Of a stretch of 44,593 nt of DNA, positions 16,756-24,828 are shown in pieces. Each line of letters starts with the position of its first letter. Position 1 is the first letter of the stretch. Source of the stretch: Lachnospiraceae bacterium UBA7729 (GTDB lineage: Bacteria > Bacillota > Clostridia > Lachnospirales > Lachnospiraceae); assembly GCA_002482005.1 (NCBI GenBank), contig DLFD01000006.1, positions 288 through 44,880 on the forward strand, given 5' to 3'. Below the pieces are notes generated by a model. It saw only the letters and a program-made list of their open reading frames with translations. It was not told the origin of the DNA and ran no database searches. A program made the position numbers and the translations under genes.

Positions 16756-17940
16756 TTACTTTCTGTCCTTGTAGCCTTCCAGGAACGAATGCCTCACCCC
16801 GTCCATATCCTTCCAGGCAATGATGGAATGAAGGCTCACGTTCTCAACGCTCCTGAAGATATTTGCCTCTATGACAGGATCTTTTTCCGCCAGCTGTGCG
16901 ATCAGCTGCTTGACATCATCCCGCTTGGAACCTCTTGCCCCGCCGCAGCTGAGACAGTTCTCAGTGAATCTGCAGGCGCACTGGATGAAGTTCAGTCTGT
17001 TATGGTCCCTCCATGCTTTGATATCCTTCTCCCGGACCAGGTACAGCGGTCTGATCAGTTCCATGCCTTCAAAGTGCTGACTGTGCAGCTTCGGCATCAT
17101 GGTCTCCACCTTGCCTGCATACAGCATGCCCATCAGGATCGTCTCGATCACATCATCGTAATGATGTCCGAGCGCGATCTTGTTGCAGCCCAGTTCCCTG
17201 GCGTGATGATAAAGATATCCTCTTCTCATACGCGCGCATAGATAACAGGGGTTCCTATCGATCACCGCAACCGTATCAAAGATACGTGTCTCAAATACGG
17301 TAAGATCAACCCCGAGGATCTTTGAATTGTCCTGAATGATCTGCCAGTTGTCTTCATTGTATCCCGGATTCATGCAGAGATAGACGACGTCGAATTTCAC
17401 AGGTCCGTGTTTCTGCAGTTCCTGAAGAAGCTTGGCCATCAGAAAGGAATCCTTTCCTCCCGAGATACAGCAGGCGATCCTGTCCCCTTCCTCGATCAGG
17501 TGATAGTCCTTCACAGCCTTCGTGAACTGAGACCAGATCGGCTTTCTGAACTTCTTGATGATGCTCCGCTCGATCTCCGCCGTCTTCCGGCTCCGTTCTT
17601 CTTCCTGGTCCTGCTGCATGAACCTGGAAAGTGTCAGGCGAAGATACGCCCTCCATCCTCCTTCCAGATTTGCCGCATCAAAGCCATGTTCTTCGAGTGC
17701 CGTCACGATATCCCGGCTGTGGTCTCCGGTATGGCACATGACGACATAGCTCCTGCCTGGATCTAGCATCTTCATACATCCCTCAGGATCTGCCTCGAAC
17801 TTTCGCTGCGGGACCGAAACTGCCCCCGGAAATGTACTTCGCGTATATTCTTCCTCACTCCGTGAATCGATCATGATCCACTGTTTTCCATCCCCGGTCA
17901 GTTTCTCCGCTTCTTCAACTGTCATCGTCTTCATTCGCAA
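16756..17940 (-). CDS. Rhodanese domain fused to a TtcA-like PP-loop tRNA thiolation enzyme
   Basis: 394 residues in two parts. Residues 1 to about 105 form a rhodanese domain: IMIDSRSEEEY, the active-site loop C69-HTGDHS and GGWRAYL at its end. Residues from about 125 form a PP-loop ATPase of the TtcA/TtuA group with SGGKDS (160-165), C232-x2-C235 in NPCYLCARMRRGYLY, LGHHYDDVIETILM and further cysteines C321, C323, C329 and C332. TtcA uses a 4Fe-4S cluster held by three cysteines to make 2-thiocytidine in tRNA. A fused rhodanese could hand over persulfide sulfur directly. The gene has its own terminator, and the adjacent cysK locus is also sulfur related. The exact tRNA target cannot be read from the sequence. 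Confidence 0.85.
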   Translation of the reverse strand: MRMKTMTVEEAEKLTGDGKQWIMIDSRSEEEYTRSTFPGAVSVPQRKFEADPEGCMKMLDPGRSYVVMCHTGDHSRDIVTALEEHGFDAANLEGGWRAYLRLTLSRFMQQDQEEERSRKTAEIERSIIKKFRKPIWSQFTKAVKDYHLIEEGDRIACCISGGKDSFLMAKLLQELQKHGPVKFDVVYLCMNPGYNEDNWQIIQDNSKILGVDLTVFETRIFDTVAVIDRNPCYLCARMRRGYLYHHARELGCNKIALGHHYDDVIETILMGMLYAGKVETMMPKLHSQHFEGMELIRPLYLVREKDIKAWRDHNRLNFIQCACRFTENCLSCGGARGSKRDDVKQLIAQLAEKDPVIEANIFRSVENVSLHSIIAWKDMDGVRHSFLEGYKDRK

Positions 17941-18059
17941 TCTTTCCTTCCAGATTATGCACCGGCCTTACTGCACATGATCAGAGCCTCCGCATCGGTC
18001 CGAACGGAATATTTGATCTCATATTTGCGCAGATCTGTTTCTTCCTGTCCATCCTTCTG

Positions 18060-19619
18060 TCAGTCTTTCATCCCTGCTACTTTATCATACACATCCGTGA
18101 TCTCTTTCCCCGGCGCTGCCGTAGCCAGACTCACTATGACATTCGCAGCAAGCGCAAGTACGAATGCCGGGAGAAGTTCATAGATACCCAGGACCCCGCC
18201 GAGAGGCCTTATCAGGAACTTCCAGATAAAGACCATGACTCCTCCGGTAACCATACCCGCAAGCGCTCCGTTCCTGTTTGCTCTTCTCCAGTAGAGAGAA
18301 AGCAGAACAACAGGGCCGAAGGAAGCCCCGAAGCCTGCCCAGGCAAAGCTCACGATCCTGAATACAGAGTTCTCCGGATTCCATGCCAGCAGGATCCCGA
18401 TAACAGCTATGATGCCGAGCGTAGTCCTCGCGATCAGCATCTCCTTCTTTTCGGACATCTTCTTCCCCATGAAGCTGGTAACGATATCCCTCGATACCGA
18501 TGAGGAGGCTGCGAGAAGCTGAGAATCCGCAGTTGACATGGTGGAAGCAATGATGCCGGAGAGAATAACGCCAGCGATCAAAGCGGGGCCGAAGCCAAAA
18601 TCACTGAGTCTGTGAGCGATCTGCACGATGATGGTCTCAGATTTGCTGGAATCCGAAAGGATTCCGACAGCTCCGCTTTTACTCATTCCAAGTCCGATCA
18701 CGCCGATGATGATCGCGATTCCCATTGCAATGACGACCCATACACTTGCGATCCGCCTCGAAAGCTTCAGTTTCTTCTCATCTTCGATGGCCATGAAACG
18801 GAGCAGGATGTGAGGCATCCCGAAATATCCGAGCCCCCAGGCCAGCGTCGAGATGATCGTAAGGAGGGAATAAGGCGTCGAAGTCCCTGTGTTCCAGAAA
18901 TCTGTTTCATCCGGCACATGGCTGGCTGTCAGAGAAAGATATCCCGTAAGATGCTTCGCATTATCCAGAACAGCACCGATTCCCCCAGCCTGATTCACTC
19001 CGAACACCAGCACGACGATAAGGGCAGCAGTCATGATGATACTCTGAACCAGATCCGTCAGACTGGCGGCAAGGAATCCCCCAGTCATGGTATAACCGAT
19101 AACGATCAGCGCTCCGAACGCCATGCTGAGATGGTAATCGATAGAAAACAGAGAGGAAAACAGTTTGCCGATCGCTGCAAACCCCGATGCCGTATACGGA
19201 ATGAAGAACACCACGATCAGCAGTGCAGAGATCAGAGTAAGGACCCTCCTGCTGTCCCCGAACCTCTTTGAAAAGAACTCCGGGATCGTAATGGAATTAT
19301 CTGCCGCAATCGAGTATCTGCGGAGCCGTTTTGCAGCGATCAGCCAGTTCAGGTAAGTCCCGATAGCGAGTCCGATCGCAGTCCATGCCGGTTCGGCAGT
19401 TCCGGAAAGATAAGCAAGCCCGGGAAGCCCCATGAGAAGCCAGCTCGACATATCGGATGCTTCCGCGCTCATAGCGGTCACGAAAGGTCCGAGCTGTCTG
19501 CCTCCAAGATAAAAATCGCCGACATTCGAATTCTTCTTTGAAGCATAAAAACCGATCGCAAGCATACCCGCCAGGTAAGCGGCAATCGCAGCGATGATCC
19601 CGACCTGTGATATCTCCAT
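18060..19619 (-). CDS. putP: Sodium/proline symporter
   Basis: Sodium:solute symporter family protein of 519 residues with about thirteen hydrophobic segments. NSNVGDFYLGGRQLGPFVTA (30s-50s), SAEASDMSSWLLMGLPG and the Na+-site STADSQLLAASS match PutP closely. It imports proline using the sodium gradient. The ATG has GAGAGGAG four bases upstream. It is transcribed from its own promoter with a long leader of about 140 bases. The reading frame continues open for 34 codons after the TGA stop (to 17958), noted separately. It precedes the rhodanese-TtcA gene by 119 bases. Confidence 0.92.
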   Translation of the reverse strand: MEISQVGIIAAIAAYLAGMLAIGFYASKKNSNVGDFYLGGRQLGPFVTAMSAEASDMSSWLLMGLPGLAYLSGTAEPAWTAIGLAIGTYLNWLIAAKRLRRYSIAADNSITIPEFFSKRFGDSRRVLTLISALLIVVFFIPYTASGFAAIGKLFSSLFSIDYHLSMAFGALIVIGYTMTGGFLAASLTDLVQSIIMTAALIVVLVFGVNQAGGIGAVLDNAKHLTGYLSLTASHVPDETDFWNTGTSTPYSLLTIISTLAWGLGYFGMPHILLRFMAIEDEKKLKLSRRIASVWVVIAMGIAIIIGVIGLGMSKSGAVGILSDSSKSETIIVQIAHRLSDFGFGPALIAGVILSGIIASTMSTADSQLLAASSSVSRDIVTSFMGKKMSEKKEMLIARTTLGIIAVIGILLAWNPENSVFRIVSFAWAGFGASFGPVVLLSLYWRRANRNGALAGMVTGGVMVFIWKFLIRPLGGVLGIYELLPAFVLALAANVIVSLATAAPGKEITDVYDKVAGMKD

Positions 19620-19768
19620 AATTCTCCTCTCTCAGCCGCATTCTTTTCCACCCGGCCGCCGATCACAGGAGCAAAGGAGGGTCCCGCGAAGCTGTGCAGG
19701 AACGTGGACCGGATGAAGTTTTACTGCTTTATCGTATTAACATGCTAAAGTATCAGTCGTTGTGCAGG

Positions 19769-19796
19769 ATTATACCACAGGAAATACGAATTGCAA
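19769..19796 (-). promoter_or_regulatory. Predicted promoter of putP
   Basis: TTGCAA (19791-19796) and TATAAT (19769-19774), 16-base spacer, minus strand. The start would be near 19762, giving a leader of about 140 bases before the putP ATG. I recognise no known riboswitch in that leader. Confidence 0.6.
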
Positions 19797-19802
19797 ATAT
19801 AA

Positions 19803-19830
19803 AGAGCCGCCGCATTACTGCGACGGCTCT
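19803..19830 (-). terminator. Rho-independent terminator after rny
   Basis: AGAGCCGTCGCA and TGCGGCGGCTCT (minus strand, one G-T pair) with a GTAA loop, followed by TTATATTT. It ends the rny transcript right before the putP promoter. Confidence 0.8.
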
Positions 19831-19881
19831 TCATTGTACGATCTGAAAAGCTTAGAATCAGAATCTTCCGGATCTTCCAGT

Positions 19882-21438
19882 TTACTTTGCGTAATCCACA
19901 ACACGCGATTCGCGGATGAGGCTTACTTTGACCTGGCCCGGATATTCCAGCTCGGATTCGATCTGCTTTGCAATATCCCTTGCGAGGAAGGTCATATCTG
20001 CATCGCTGACCTGATCCGGAACTACCATGATACGAATTTCTCTTCCGGCCTGAATGGCATATGACTTCTCTACTCCCTTGAAGCCATTCGCAATATCTTC
20101 CAGCTGTGTCAGTCTGTTGGTGTATGTTTCCAGGGTCTCCCTTCTTGCTCCCGGGCGGGCAGCCGATATGGTATCAGCTGACTGTACGATGCAAGCGATC
20201 AGGGATTCCGGTTCTACGTCGCCGTGGTGAGACTCCACTGCGTTAATAACGATCTGTGACTCCTTATACTTCCGGCAAAGGTCTGCGCCGATCTGCACAT
20301 GGGTGCCCTCGACCTCATGGTCGATGGACTTTCCGATATCATGCAGAAGTCCTGCTCTCTTGGCAAGGCGGACATCCACACCGATCTCAGATGCAAGAAG
20401 TCCTGACAGATGAGCAACTTCGATTGAATGCTTCAGTGCATTCTGTCCGTAACTCGTTCGGAACTTCATTCTCCCGAGAAGCTTGATCAGCTCAGGATGA
20501 ATTCCATGAATACCGACTTCAAGGCACGCCTCATCACCGGCTTCACGGATCTCATTCTCGACCTCCTTCTTGGCCTTCTCAACCGTCTCTTCAATTCTGG
20601 CAGGATGGATCCGTCCATCCACGATCAGCTTTTCAAGAGCGATCCTCGCCACCTCACGGCGGATCGGATCAAAGCTTGAGAGGACAACAGCTTCAGGAGT
20701 GTCGTCAATGATCAGGTCAACTCCGGTCAGCGTCTCGATTGCCCGGATATTACGACCCTCGCGGCCGATAATACGGCCTTTCATCTCATCGTTCGGCAGC
20801 TGAACTACAGAGATCGCTGCTTCTGCGACGGTGTCTGCTGCACAGCGCTGGATTGCCTGGACGACATATTCCTTGGCTTTCTTGCCCGCGTCATCCTTTG
20901 CCTGGTTCACCAGCTCTCTGTAAAGCTTTGCAGCATCGGTCTTTGCTTCGTCTTCAACAGATTTTAAAAGATATTCTTTTGCCTGGTCGGAGGTTAAACC
21001 GGAAATTCGTTCCAGTTCCTGCTGTCTCTGCCCGAGCAGTTTGTCTGCCGCGGACTGTTTCTTCTTCAGCTCTTCTTCCCTTGCTGCCACACTGCTTTCA
21101 CGACGCTCCAGAGCTTCCGTCTTCTTGTCAGCGGCTTCATCTTTTGCCATGACCCGCTTTTCAAGACGCTGCACCTCTGCGCGGCGATCTCTGGCTTCTC
21201 TTTCAGATTCATTCTTGATCCTGAGAGACTCTTCCTTCGCCTCGACAAGTGCTTCACGCTTCTTGGTCTCTGAGAGCTTCAGTGCATCATCGACGATCTT
21301 CCTTGCCTTCTCTTCCGCACTGCCGATCGTAGCTTTATCAACTTCTTCACGATGCTTCAATACGGTTCTGGAAGTAAGTGGGACTGCGATGACCAGTGTG
21401 ATCGCAACAGCGAGTAAAACAGCTAATGCAATCGGCAC
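19882..21438 (-). CDS. rny: Ribonuclease Y
   Basis: Membrane-anchored endoribonuclease that starts decay of many mRNAs in Firmicutes. The 518-residue protein has an N-terminal membrane segment (about 3-22), a long coiled coil rich in Glu/Lys/Arg (about 30-200), a KH domain with GRIIGREGRNIRAIE (about 217-231) and an HD domain with the HSIEVAHLSGLLA and LLHDIGKSIDHE metal-binding motifs. Length and order are standard. It starts with GTG, five bases after the near-perfect AAGGAGGTG site. It follows recX but has its own consensus promoter. Confidence 0.97.
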   Translation of the reverse strand: MPIALAVLLAVAITLVIAVPLTSRTVLKHREEVDKATIGSAEEKARKIVDDALKLSETKKREALVEAKEESLRIKNESEREARDRRAEVQRLEKRVMAKDEAADKKTEALERRESSVAAREEELKKKQSAADKLLGQRQQELERISGLTSDQAKEYLLKSVEDEAKTDAAKLYRELVNQAKDDAGKKAKEYVVQAIQRCAADTVAEAAISVVQLPNDEMKGRIIGREGRNIRAIETLTGVDLIIDDTPEAVVLSSFDPIRREVARIALEKLIVDGRIHPARIEETVEKAKKEVENEIREAGDEACLEVGIHGIHPELIKLLGRMKFRTSYGQNALKHSIEVAHLSGLLASEIGVDVRLAKRAGLLHDIGKSIDHEVEGTHVQIGADLCRKYKESQIVINAVESHHGDVEPESLIACIVQSADTISAARPGARRETLETYTNRLTQLEDIANGFKGVEKSYAIQAGREIRIMVVPDQVSDADMTFLARDIAKQIESELEYPGQVKVSLIRESRVVDYAK

Positions 21439-21488
21439 AGGAGCACCTCCTTACAATATTGAGTTGTCATAAAACTGCAACTTAAAAT

Positions 21489-21517
21489 ATTTTACTTTTT
21501 TTTGGTATTACTGTCAA
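21489..21517 (-). promoter_or_regulatory. Predicted sigma-A promoter of rny
   Basis: TTGACA (21512-21517) and TAAAAT (21489-21494) with exactly 17 bases between, the spacer carrying an eight-base A-tract. It lies about 50 bases before the GTG of rny and 38 bases after recX. Confidence 0.75.
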
Positions 21518-21555
21518 GAAGGCGAAAGCTTTTTGCAAAGCCAAGTTCACCCAGC

Positions 21556-22197
21556 TCAGATCGGGTCGGGTTCTGGTACCCGAATCACTTCCCTGATATC
21601 CGTTATGGAAAAACCTTTTCTCATCAGATACCCGATAAGCTTCCTCCTGTCTTCCCAGGAGGCATTCTGCGGATCATAATGTTTCTTTTCAACGAGCTTT
21701 CGGATGGCAGCAATGTCTGCACCCTCTTTCTGCCCGTTCTCCGCCTGTTCCTCGCTGATCACGGAGAATGCCTCCTCGATCAGGCCGGAAGACACCCCTT
21801 TTTTCTCCAGCTCCAGGGTGATGATCTTTCTGCTCTTCTTTCCGATCCGGAAGCGGATATAATTCTCCGCGTACCTCTCATCATCCGTATAATGAAAGAA
21901 TGCTACGTACTGAAGTGCATTATCGATGATCTGCTGCGGATACCCGTCCCGCTTAAGCCGGTCCTGCAGCTGCCTGACGGTACGGTCCGACGTCTTCAGC
22001 AGGTTCATGCAGCGAAGCCTTGCCCTCTTCACGAGGACCTTTCCAAGAATCTCCTCAAGGACCGCCTCCGGGACCTCGCTTCCCTCATGAAGATGATAGC
22101 GGCGGATCTCCCCCATATAGAGGACAAAGGAAGATCCGTCCTCCAGAATGACTTTCCCCTTCTTGTCTGTAACTTTCTGAATCTGGTCGATCATCAT
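21556..22197 (-). CDS. recX: RecA modulator RecX
   Basis: 213-residue, mostly helical protein of tandem three-helix repeats: LLKTSDRTVRQLQDRLKRDGY, YTDDERYAENYIRFRIGKKS and DRRKLIGYLMRKGFS. RecX binds RecA filaments and limits their activity. An N-terminal extension of about 60 residues with a beta-rich pattern precedes the repeats, as in many clostridial RecX. It begins 14 bases after the recA stop and is presumably co-transcribed from the SOS-controlled recA promoter. Confidence 0.92.
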   Translation of the reverse strand: MMIDQIQKVTDKKGKVILEDGSSFVLYMGEIRRYHLHEGSEVPEAVLEEILGKVLVKRARLRCMNLLKTSDRTVRQLQDRLKRDGYPQQIIDNALQYVAFFHYTDDERYAENYIRFRIGKKSRKIITLELEKKGVSSGLIEEAFSVISEEQAENGQKEGADIAAIRKLVEKKHYDPQNASWEDRRKLIGYLMRKGFSITDIREVIRVPEPDPI

Positions 22198-22211
22198 GGC
22201 TTTTCCAGGTC

Positions 22212-23363
22212 TCAGGTCCTATCATCCATGCTTTCTTCCGGGACCGCCTCCAGCTCTGCAGGTGCCTGGTCTGCTCCAGAAGTCTGGTCTGCTCCAGCTG
22301 CCATATCATCCAGGGCAGTATCGTCCGGATCGATCCCATAATGGACACGCACCTTGTGGGAGATCTCTTCCATCACTTCCGGATGCCCGGCAAGGAACTG
22401 CTTTGCATTCTCTCTGCCCTGGCCGATCTTGGCGCCTTCATATGCGTACCACGCCCCGCTTTTGTTCACGATCCCTACGTTCGAGGCAAGATCCAGGACA
22501 TCACCTTCCCTGGAGATCCCTTTTCCGAACATGATATCGAACTCTGCTTCCTTGAAAGGCGGAGCGATCTTGTTCTTGACGACTTTGATCCTGGTCCTGT
22601 TACCGATCACATCACCCTGCTGACGGATCGCCTCGATCCTTCTGACGTCCAGGCGGACGGATGCATAGAACTTCAGAGCACGGCCTCCGGTCGTCGTCTC
22701 CGGATTGCCGAACATAACGCCCACCTTCTCACGAAGCTGATTGATAAAGATAACGATGCAGTTTGACTTGCTGATCACGCCGGTAAGCTTGCGGAGCGCC
22801 TGGCTCATCAGTCTCGCCTGAAGGCCTACATGGGAATCTCCCATATCTCCGTCGATCTCTGCCTTCGGTACCAGTGCAGCGACCGAGTCAACGATCACGA
22901 TATCGACTGCACCGGAACGGACCATGGTCTCACAGATCTCGAGAGCCTGCTCACCGTTATCCGGCTGGGAGATATAGAGATTGTCGATATCGACGCCAAT
23001 ATTCTTTGCATAGACAGGATCAAGAGCGTGCTCCGCATCGATAAAGCCTGCGATCCCGCCCCTCTTCTGTACTTCAGCCACCATATGGAGGGCAACGGTG
23101 GTCTTTCCGGAAGATTCCGGTCCGTAGATCTCGACGATCCTTCCTTTCGGGATGCCGCCCTGTCCAAGCGCTATATCAAGGCTGAGCGATCCGGTCGGGA
23201 CCGTCTCAACGTTCATGTTGGCGCCGCTGTCGCCCAGCCTCATAACGGAGCCCTTGCCGTACTGTTTCTCGATCTGTGAAAGCGCTGCCTCAAGTGCCTT
23301 CTGCTTCTCTGCATTAAGTCCTTCTGCCGCTGCGGCAGTATCGGTATTCTTTGTTTTTGCCAT
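22212..23363 (-). CDS. recA: Recombinase RecA
   Basis: DNA strand-exchange and LexA-coprotease protein, 383 residues. Walker A GPESSGKTT, the conserved IEKQYGKGSVMRLGD start, FINQLREKVGVMFGNPETTTGG (Walker B and loop L2, cited in part) and ALKFYASVRLDVRR are all intact. The C-terminus is rich in Ala, Gln and Glu with an ADQTSGADQAP direct repeat and an acidic end. AGGAGA lies seven bases before the ATG. Upstream are a consensus promoter and a Gram-positive LexA box. Confidence 0.98.
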   Translation of the reverse strand: MAKTKNTDTAAAAEGLNAEKQKALEAALSQIEKQYGKGSVMRLGDSGANMNVETVPTGSLSLDIALGQGGIPKGRIVEIYGPESSGKTTVALHMVAEVQKRGGIAGFIDAEHALDPVYAKNIGVDIDNLYISQPDNGEQALEICETMVRSGAVDIVIVDSVAALVPKAEIDGDMGDSHVGLQARLMSQALRKLTGVISKSNCIVIFINQLREKVGVMFGNPETTTGGRALKFYASVRLDVRRIEAIRQQGDVIGNRTRIKVVKNKIAPPFKEAEFDIMFGKGISREGDVLDLASNVGIVNKSGAWYAYEGAKIGQGRENAKQFLAGHPEVMEEISHKVRVHYGIDPDDTALDDMAAGADQTSGADQAPAELEAVPEESMDDRT

Positions 23364-23397
23364 GCTTCCGTCTCCTGTATTCAGTCAGAATATGTAT

Positions 23398-23411
23398 CGA
23401 ACTGATGTTCG
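23398..23411 (-). promoter_or_regulatory. LexA (DinR) SOS box of recA
   Basis: CGAACATCAGTTCG on the minus strand matches the Gram-positive SOS consensus CGAAC-N4-GTTCG in both half sites. It lies just downstream of the recA -10 element, at the expected transcription start. Confidence 0.85.
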
Positions 23412-23417
23412 GAATCA

Positions 23418-23446
23418 ATATTACAGACAATCGGCCTTCCTGTCAA
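23418..23446 (-). promoter_or_regulatory. Predicted sigma-A promoter of recA-recX
   Basis: TTGACA (23441-23446) and TAATAT (23418-23423) with 17-base spacing on the minus strand, directly upstream of the LexA box. Confidence 0.8.
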
Positions 23447-23544
23447 GACTGATTCTCTCTTCTTCAGTTAAAGATCCGGGGAAACTTCTGCCGAATGAAG
23501 CGGGAAAGATATGCATCGCTTCCCGGCAGTATAACGTGACTTAC

Positions 23545-23576
23545 TGGCACACGCCTCATATTGGCACACGCCTCAT
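23545..23576. repeat. Direct repeat pair, 15 bp at 17-bp period
   Basis: TGGCACACGCCTCAT occurs at 23545-23559 and 23562-23576. It lies in the noncoding divergent region of about 430 bases between recA and the glycosyltransferase gene (23364-23793), which otherwise holds the two promoters, the LexA box and the 24-bp repeat. Frames open through this region do not look like protein. Confidence 0.85.
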
Positions 23577-23640
23577 CACATGCGGAGATAAAAGAACTGT
23601 CATCTCAGTTTATATCGGATATCTTCCTTCAAGTCAAGGC

Positions 23641-23688
23641 AAAGATCAGAAGGCCGTCTCTGTCAAAGATCGGAAGGCCGTCTCTGTC
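23641..23688. repeat. Tandem 24-bp duplication upstream of the glycosyltransferase promoter
   Basis: Two adjacent 24-base copies (23641-23664 and 23665-23688) starting AAAGATC and ending GTCTCTGTC differ at one position (A/G at the eighth base). The repeat ends 19 bases before the predicted -35 element, so it could act as a paired upstream binding site or simply be a slippage product. Confidence 0.85.
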
Positions 23689-23706
23689 ACCGGTTTCCTG
23701 AGGCCG

Positions 23707-23735
23707 TTGTCATCGGAAGCAGGTTATTGTAAAAT
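23707..23735 (+). promoter_or_regulatory. Predicted promoter of the glycosyltransferase gene
   Basis: TTGTCA (23707-23712) and TAAAAT (23730-23735) with 17-base spacing on the plus strand, about 50 bases before the ATG. Confidence 0.65.
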
Positions 23736-23793
23736 ACAGGTTGCGTAATGCTTGGATAAGCATAGACGATTCTACCTTCAAAGGACACTGCAT

Positions 23794-24744
23794 ATGAAAA
23801 AGATCTCCATTATCGTTCCATGTTATAACGAGGAAGAAGCGCTGCCATATTTCTTCCGGGAAACATCAGAAGTTCTCCGGAATATGGATCAGACCGATTA
23901 CGAACTCATCTTTGTGAACGATGGCTCTTCCGATAAGACACTTGAGATGCTGCACCGCTTTGCGGAAGAAGACAGTCACGCTTTCTATATCTCCTTTTCG
24001 CGCAACTTCGGCAAGGAGGCAGCGATGTATGCCGGTTTCTGCAATGCTTCAGGTGATTATATAGCAGTCATGGATGCTGATCTGCAGGATCCTCCGTCTC
24101 TGCTTCCGAAGATGAAGCAGATCCTGGATTCCGGCCAGTACGATTCCGTTGCAACCCGCCGCGAGACCCGGAAGGGCGAACCCAGGGTGCGCAGCTGGTT
24201 TGCCCATAAGTTCTATCAGATCATCAACAAAGTGTCCGATGCCGATATCGTCGACGGCGCCCGCGATTTCCGTCTCATGAAGAGAGAGATGGTCGACGCC
24301 ATCCTTGCAATGAACGAGTACAACCGCTTTTCAAAGGGGATCTTCGGCTGGATCGGTTTCCGCACTTACTGGCTTCCTTACGAGAACGTAGAGCGCGTGG
24401 CAGGTGACACGAAGTGGAGTTTCTGGAAACTGTTCCGCTATGCCATAGACGGCATCGTCAACTTCTCCCAGACTCCTCTTGTGATGGCTTCCTGGCTTGG
24501 CTTCATCATGACATTCATTGCATTCTGCATGATCATCTTCATCGTTGTGAGGAAACTGATCTTCGGTGATCCGGTTGCCGGGTGGGCTTCTACGATGTGT
24601 GTCATCATCCTGATCGGAGGTCTGCAGCTTTTCTGTATGGGGATCATGGGACAGTACATCGCCAAGACCTATATGGAGGCCAAGAAAAGACCGCACTACA
24701 TCGCATCAGAGTCCAATATCAGATCTGCGACACTGATCCGCTGA
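23794..24744 (+). CDS. GT2 polyprenyl-phosphate glycosyltransferase, CsbB/GtrB/DPM1-like
   Basis: 316 residues. The GT-A domain begins KKISIIVPCYNEEEAL, carries NDGSSDKT, the metal-binding DADLQDPP (about 95-102) and DGARDFRLMKREM. Two C-terminal membrane segments (about 232-256 and 268-292) place the enzyme at the inner membrane face. This architecture charges undecaprenyl phosphate with a sugar for later transfer outside the cell. Start chosen at the ATG at 23794, eight bases after AAAGGA; an upstream in-frame ATG at 23752 lacks a site. It is the only plus-strand gene I support here, and it converges on a YfhO-family gene. In Bacillus subtilis CsbB and YfhO act together to glycosylate lipoteichoic acid, so the pairing here is meaningful. 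A GtcA-like flippase is not in the window. Confidence 0.88.
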   Translation: MKKISIIVPCYNEEEALPYFFRETSEVLRNMDQTDYELIFVNDGSSDKTLEMLHRFAEEDSHAFYISFSRNFGKEAAMYAGFCNASGDYIAVMDADLQDPPSLLPKMKQILDSGQYDSVATRRETRKGEPRVRSWFAHKFYQIINKVSDADIVDGARDFRLMKREMVDAILAMNEYNRFSKGIFGWIGFRTYWLPYENVERVAGDTKWSFWKLFRYAIDGIVNFSQTPLVMASWLGFIMTFIAFCMIIFIVVRKLIFGDPVAGWASTMCVIILIGGLQLFCMGIMGQYIAKTYMEAKKRPHYIASESNIRSATLIR

Positions 24745-24764
24745 CAGGATCCGGCTTTCCAGGT

Positions 24765-24787
24765 CCCCTTTCCCCGCGGGAAAGGGG
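24765..24787. terminator. Bidirectional hairpin between convergent genes
   Basis: CCCCTTTCCC and GGGAAAGGGG form a perfect ten-pair stem with a CGC loop between the ends of the glycosyltransferase and yfhO-like genes. Neither side has a strong T run, so it may be a weak terminator or mainly block antisense read-through. Confidence 0.6.
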
Positions 24788-24828
24788 GCCGCTTTGGTGT
24801 CTGGCCTGTTTCTTATCCGGATCATGCC

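Noticed and set aside
19660..19700. T-box-like GGGTCCCGCG motif on the plus strand
   Set aside because: It resembles the AGGGTGGNACCGCG antiterminator core only with a gap, and there is no plus-strand gene downstream.
23152..23748. Plus-strand 198-codon frame across the recA start and intergenic region
   Set aside because: It is antisense to recA for half its length and the rest follows the direct repeats; no ribosome site or recognisable protein pattern.
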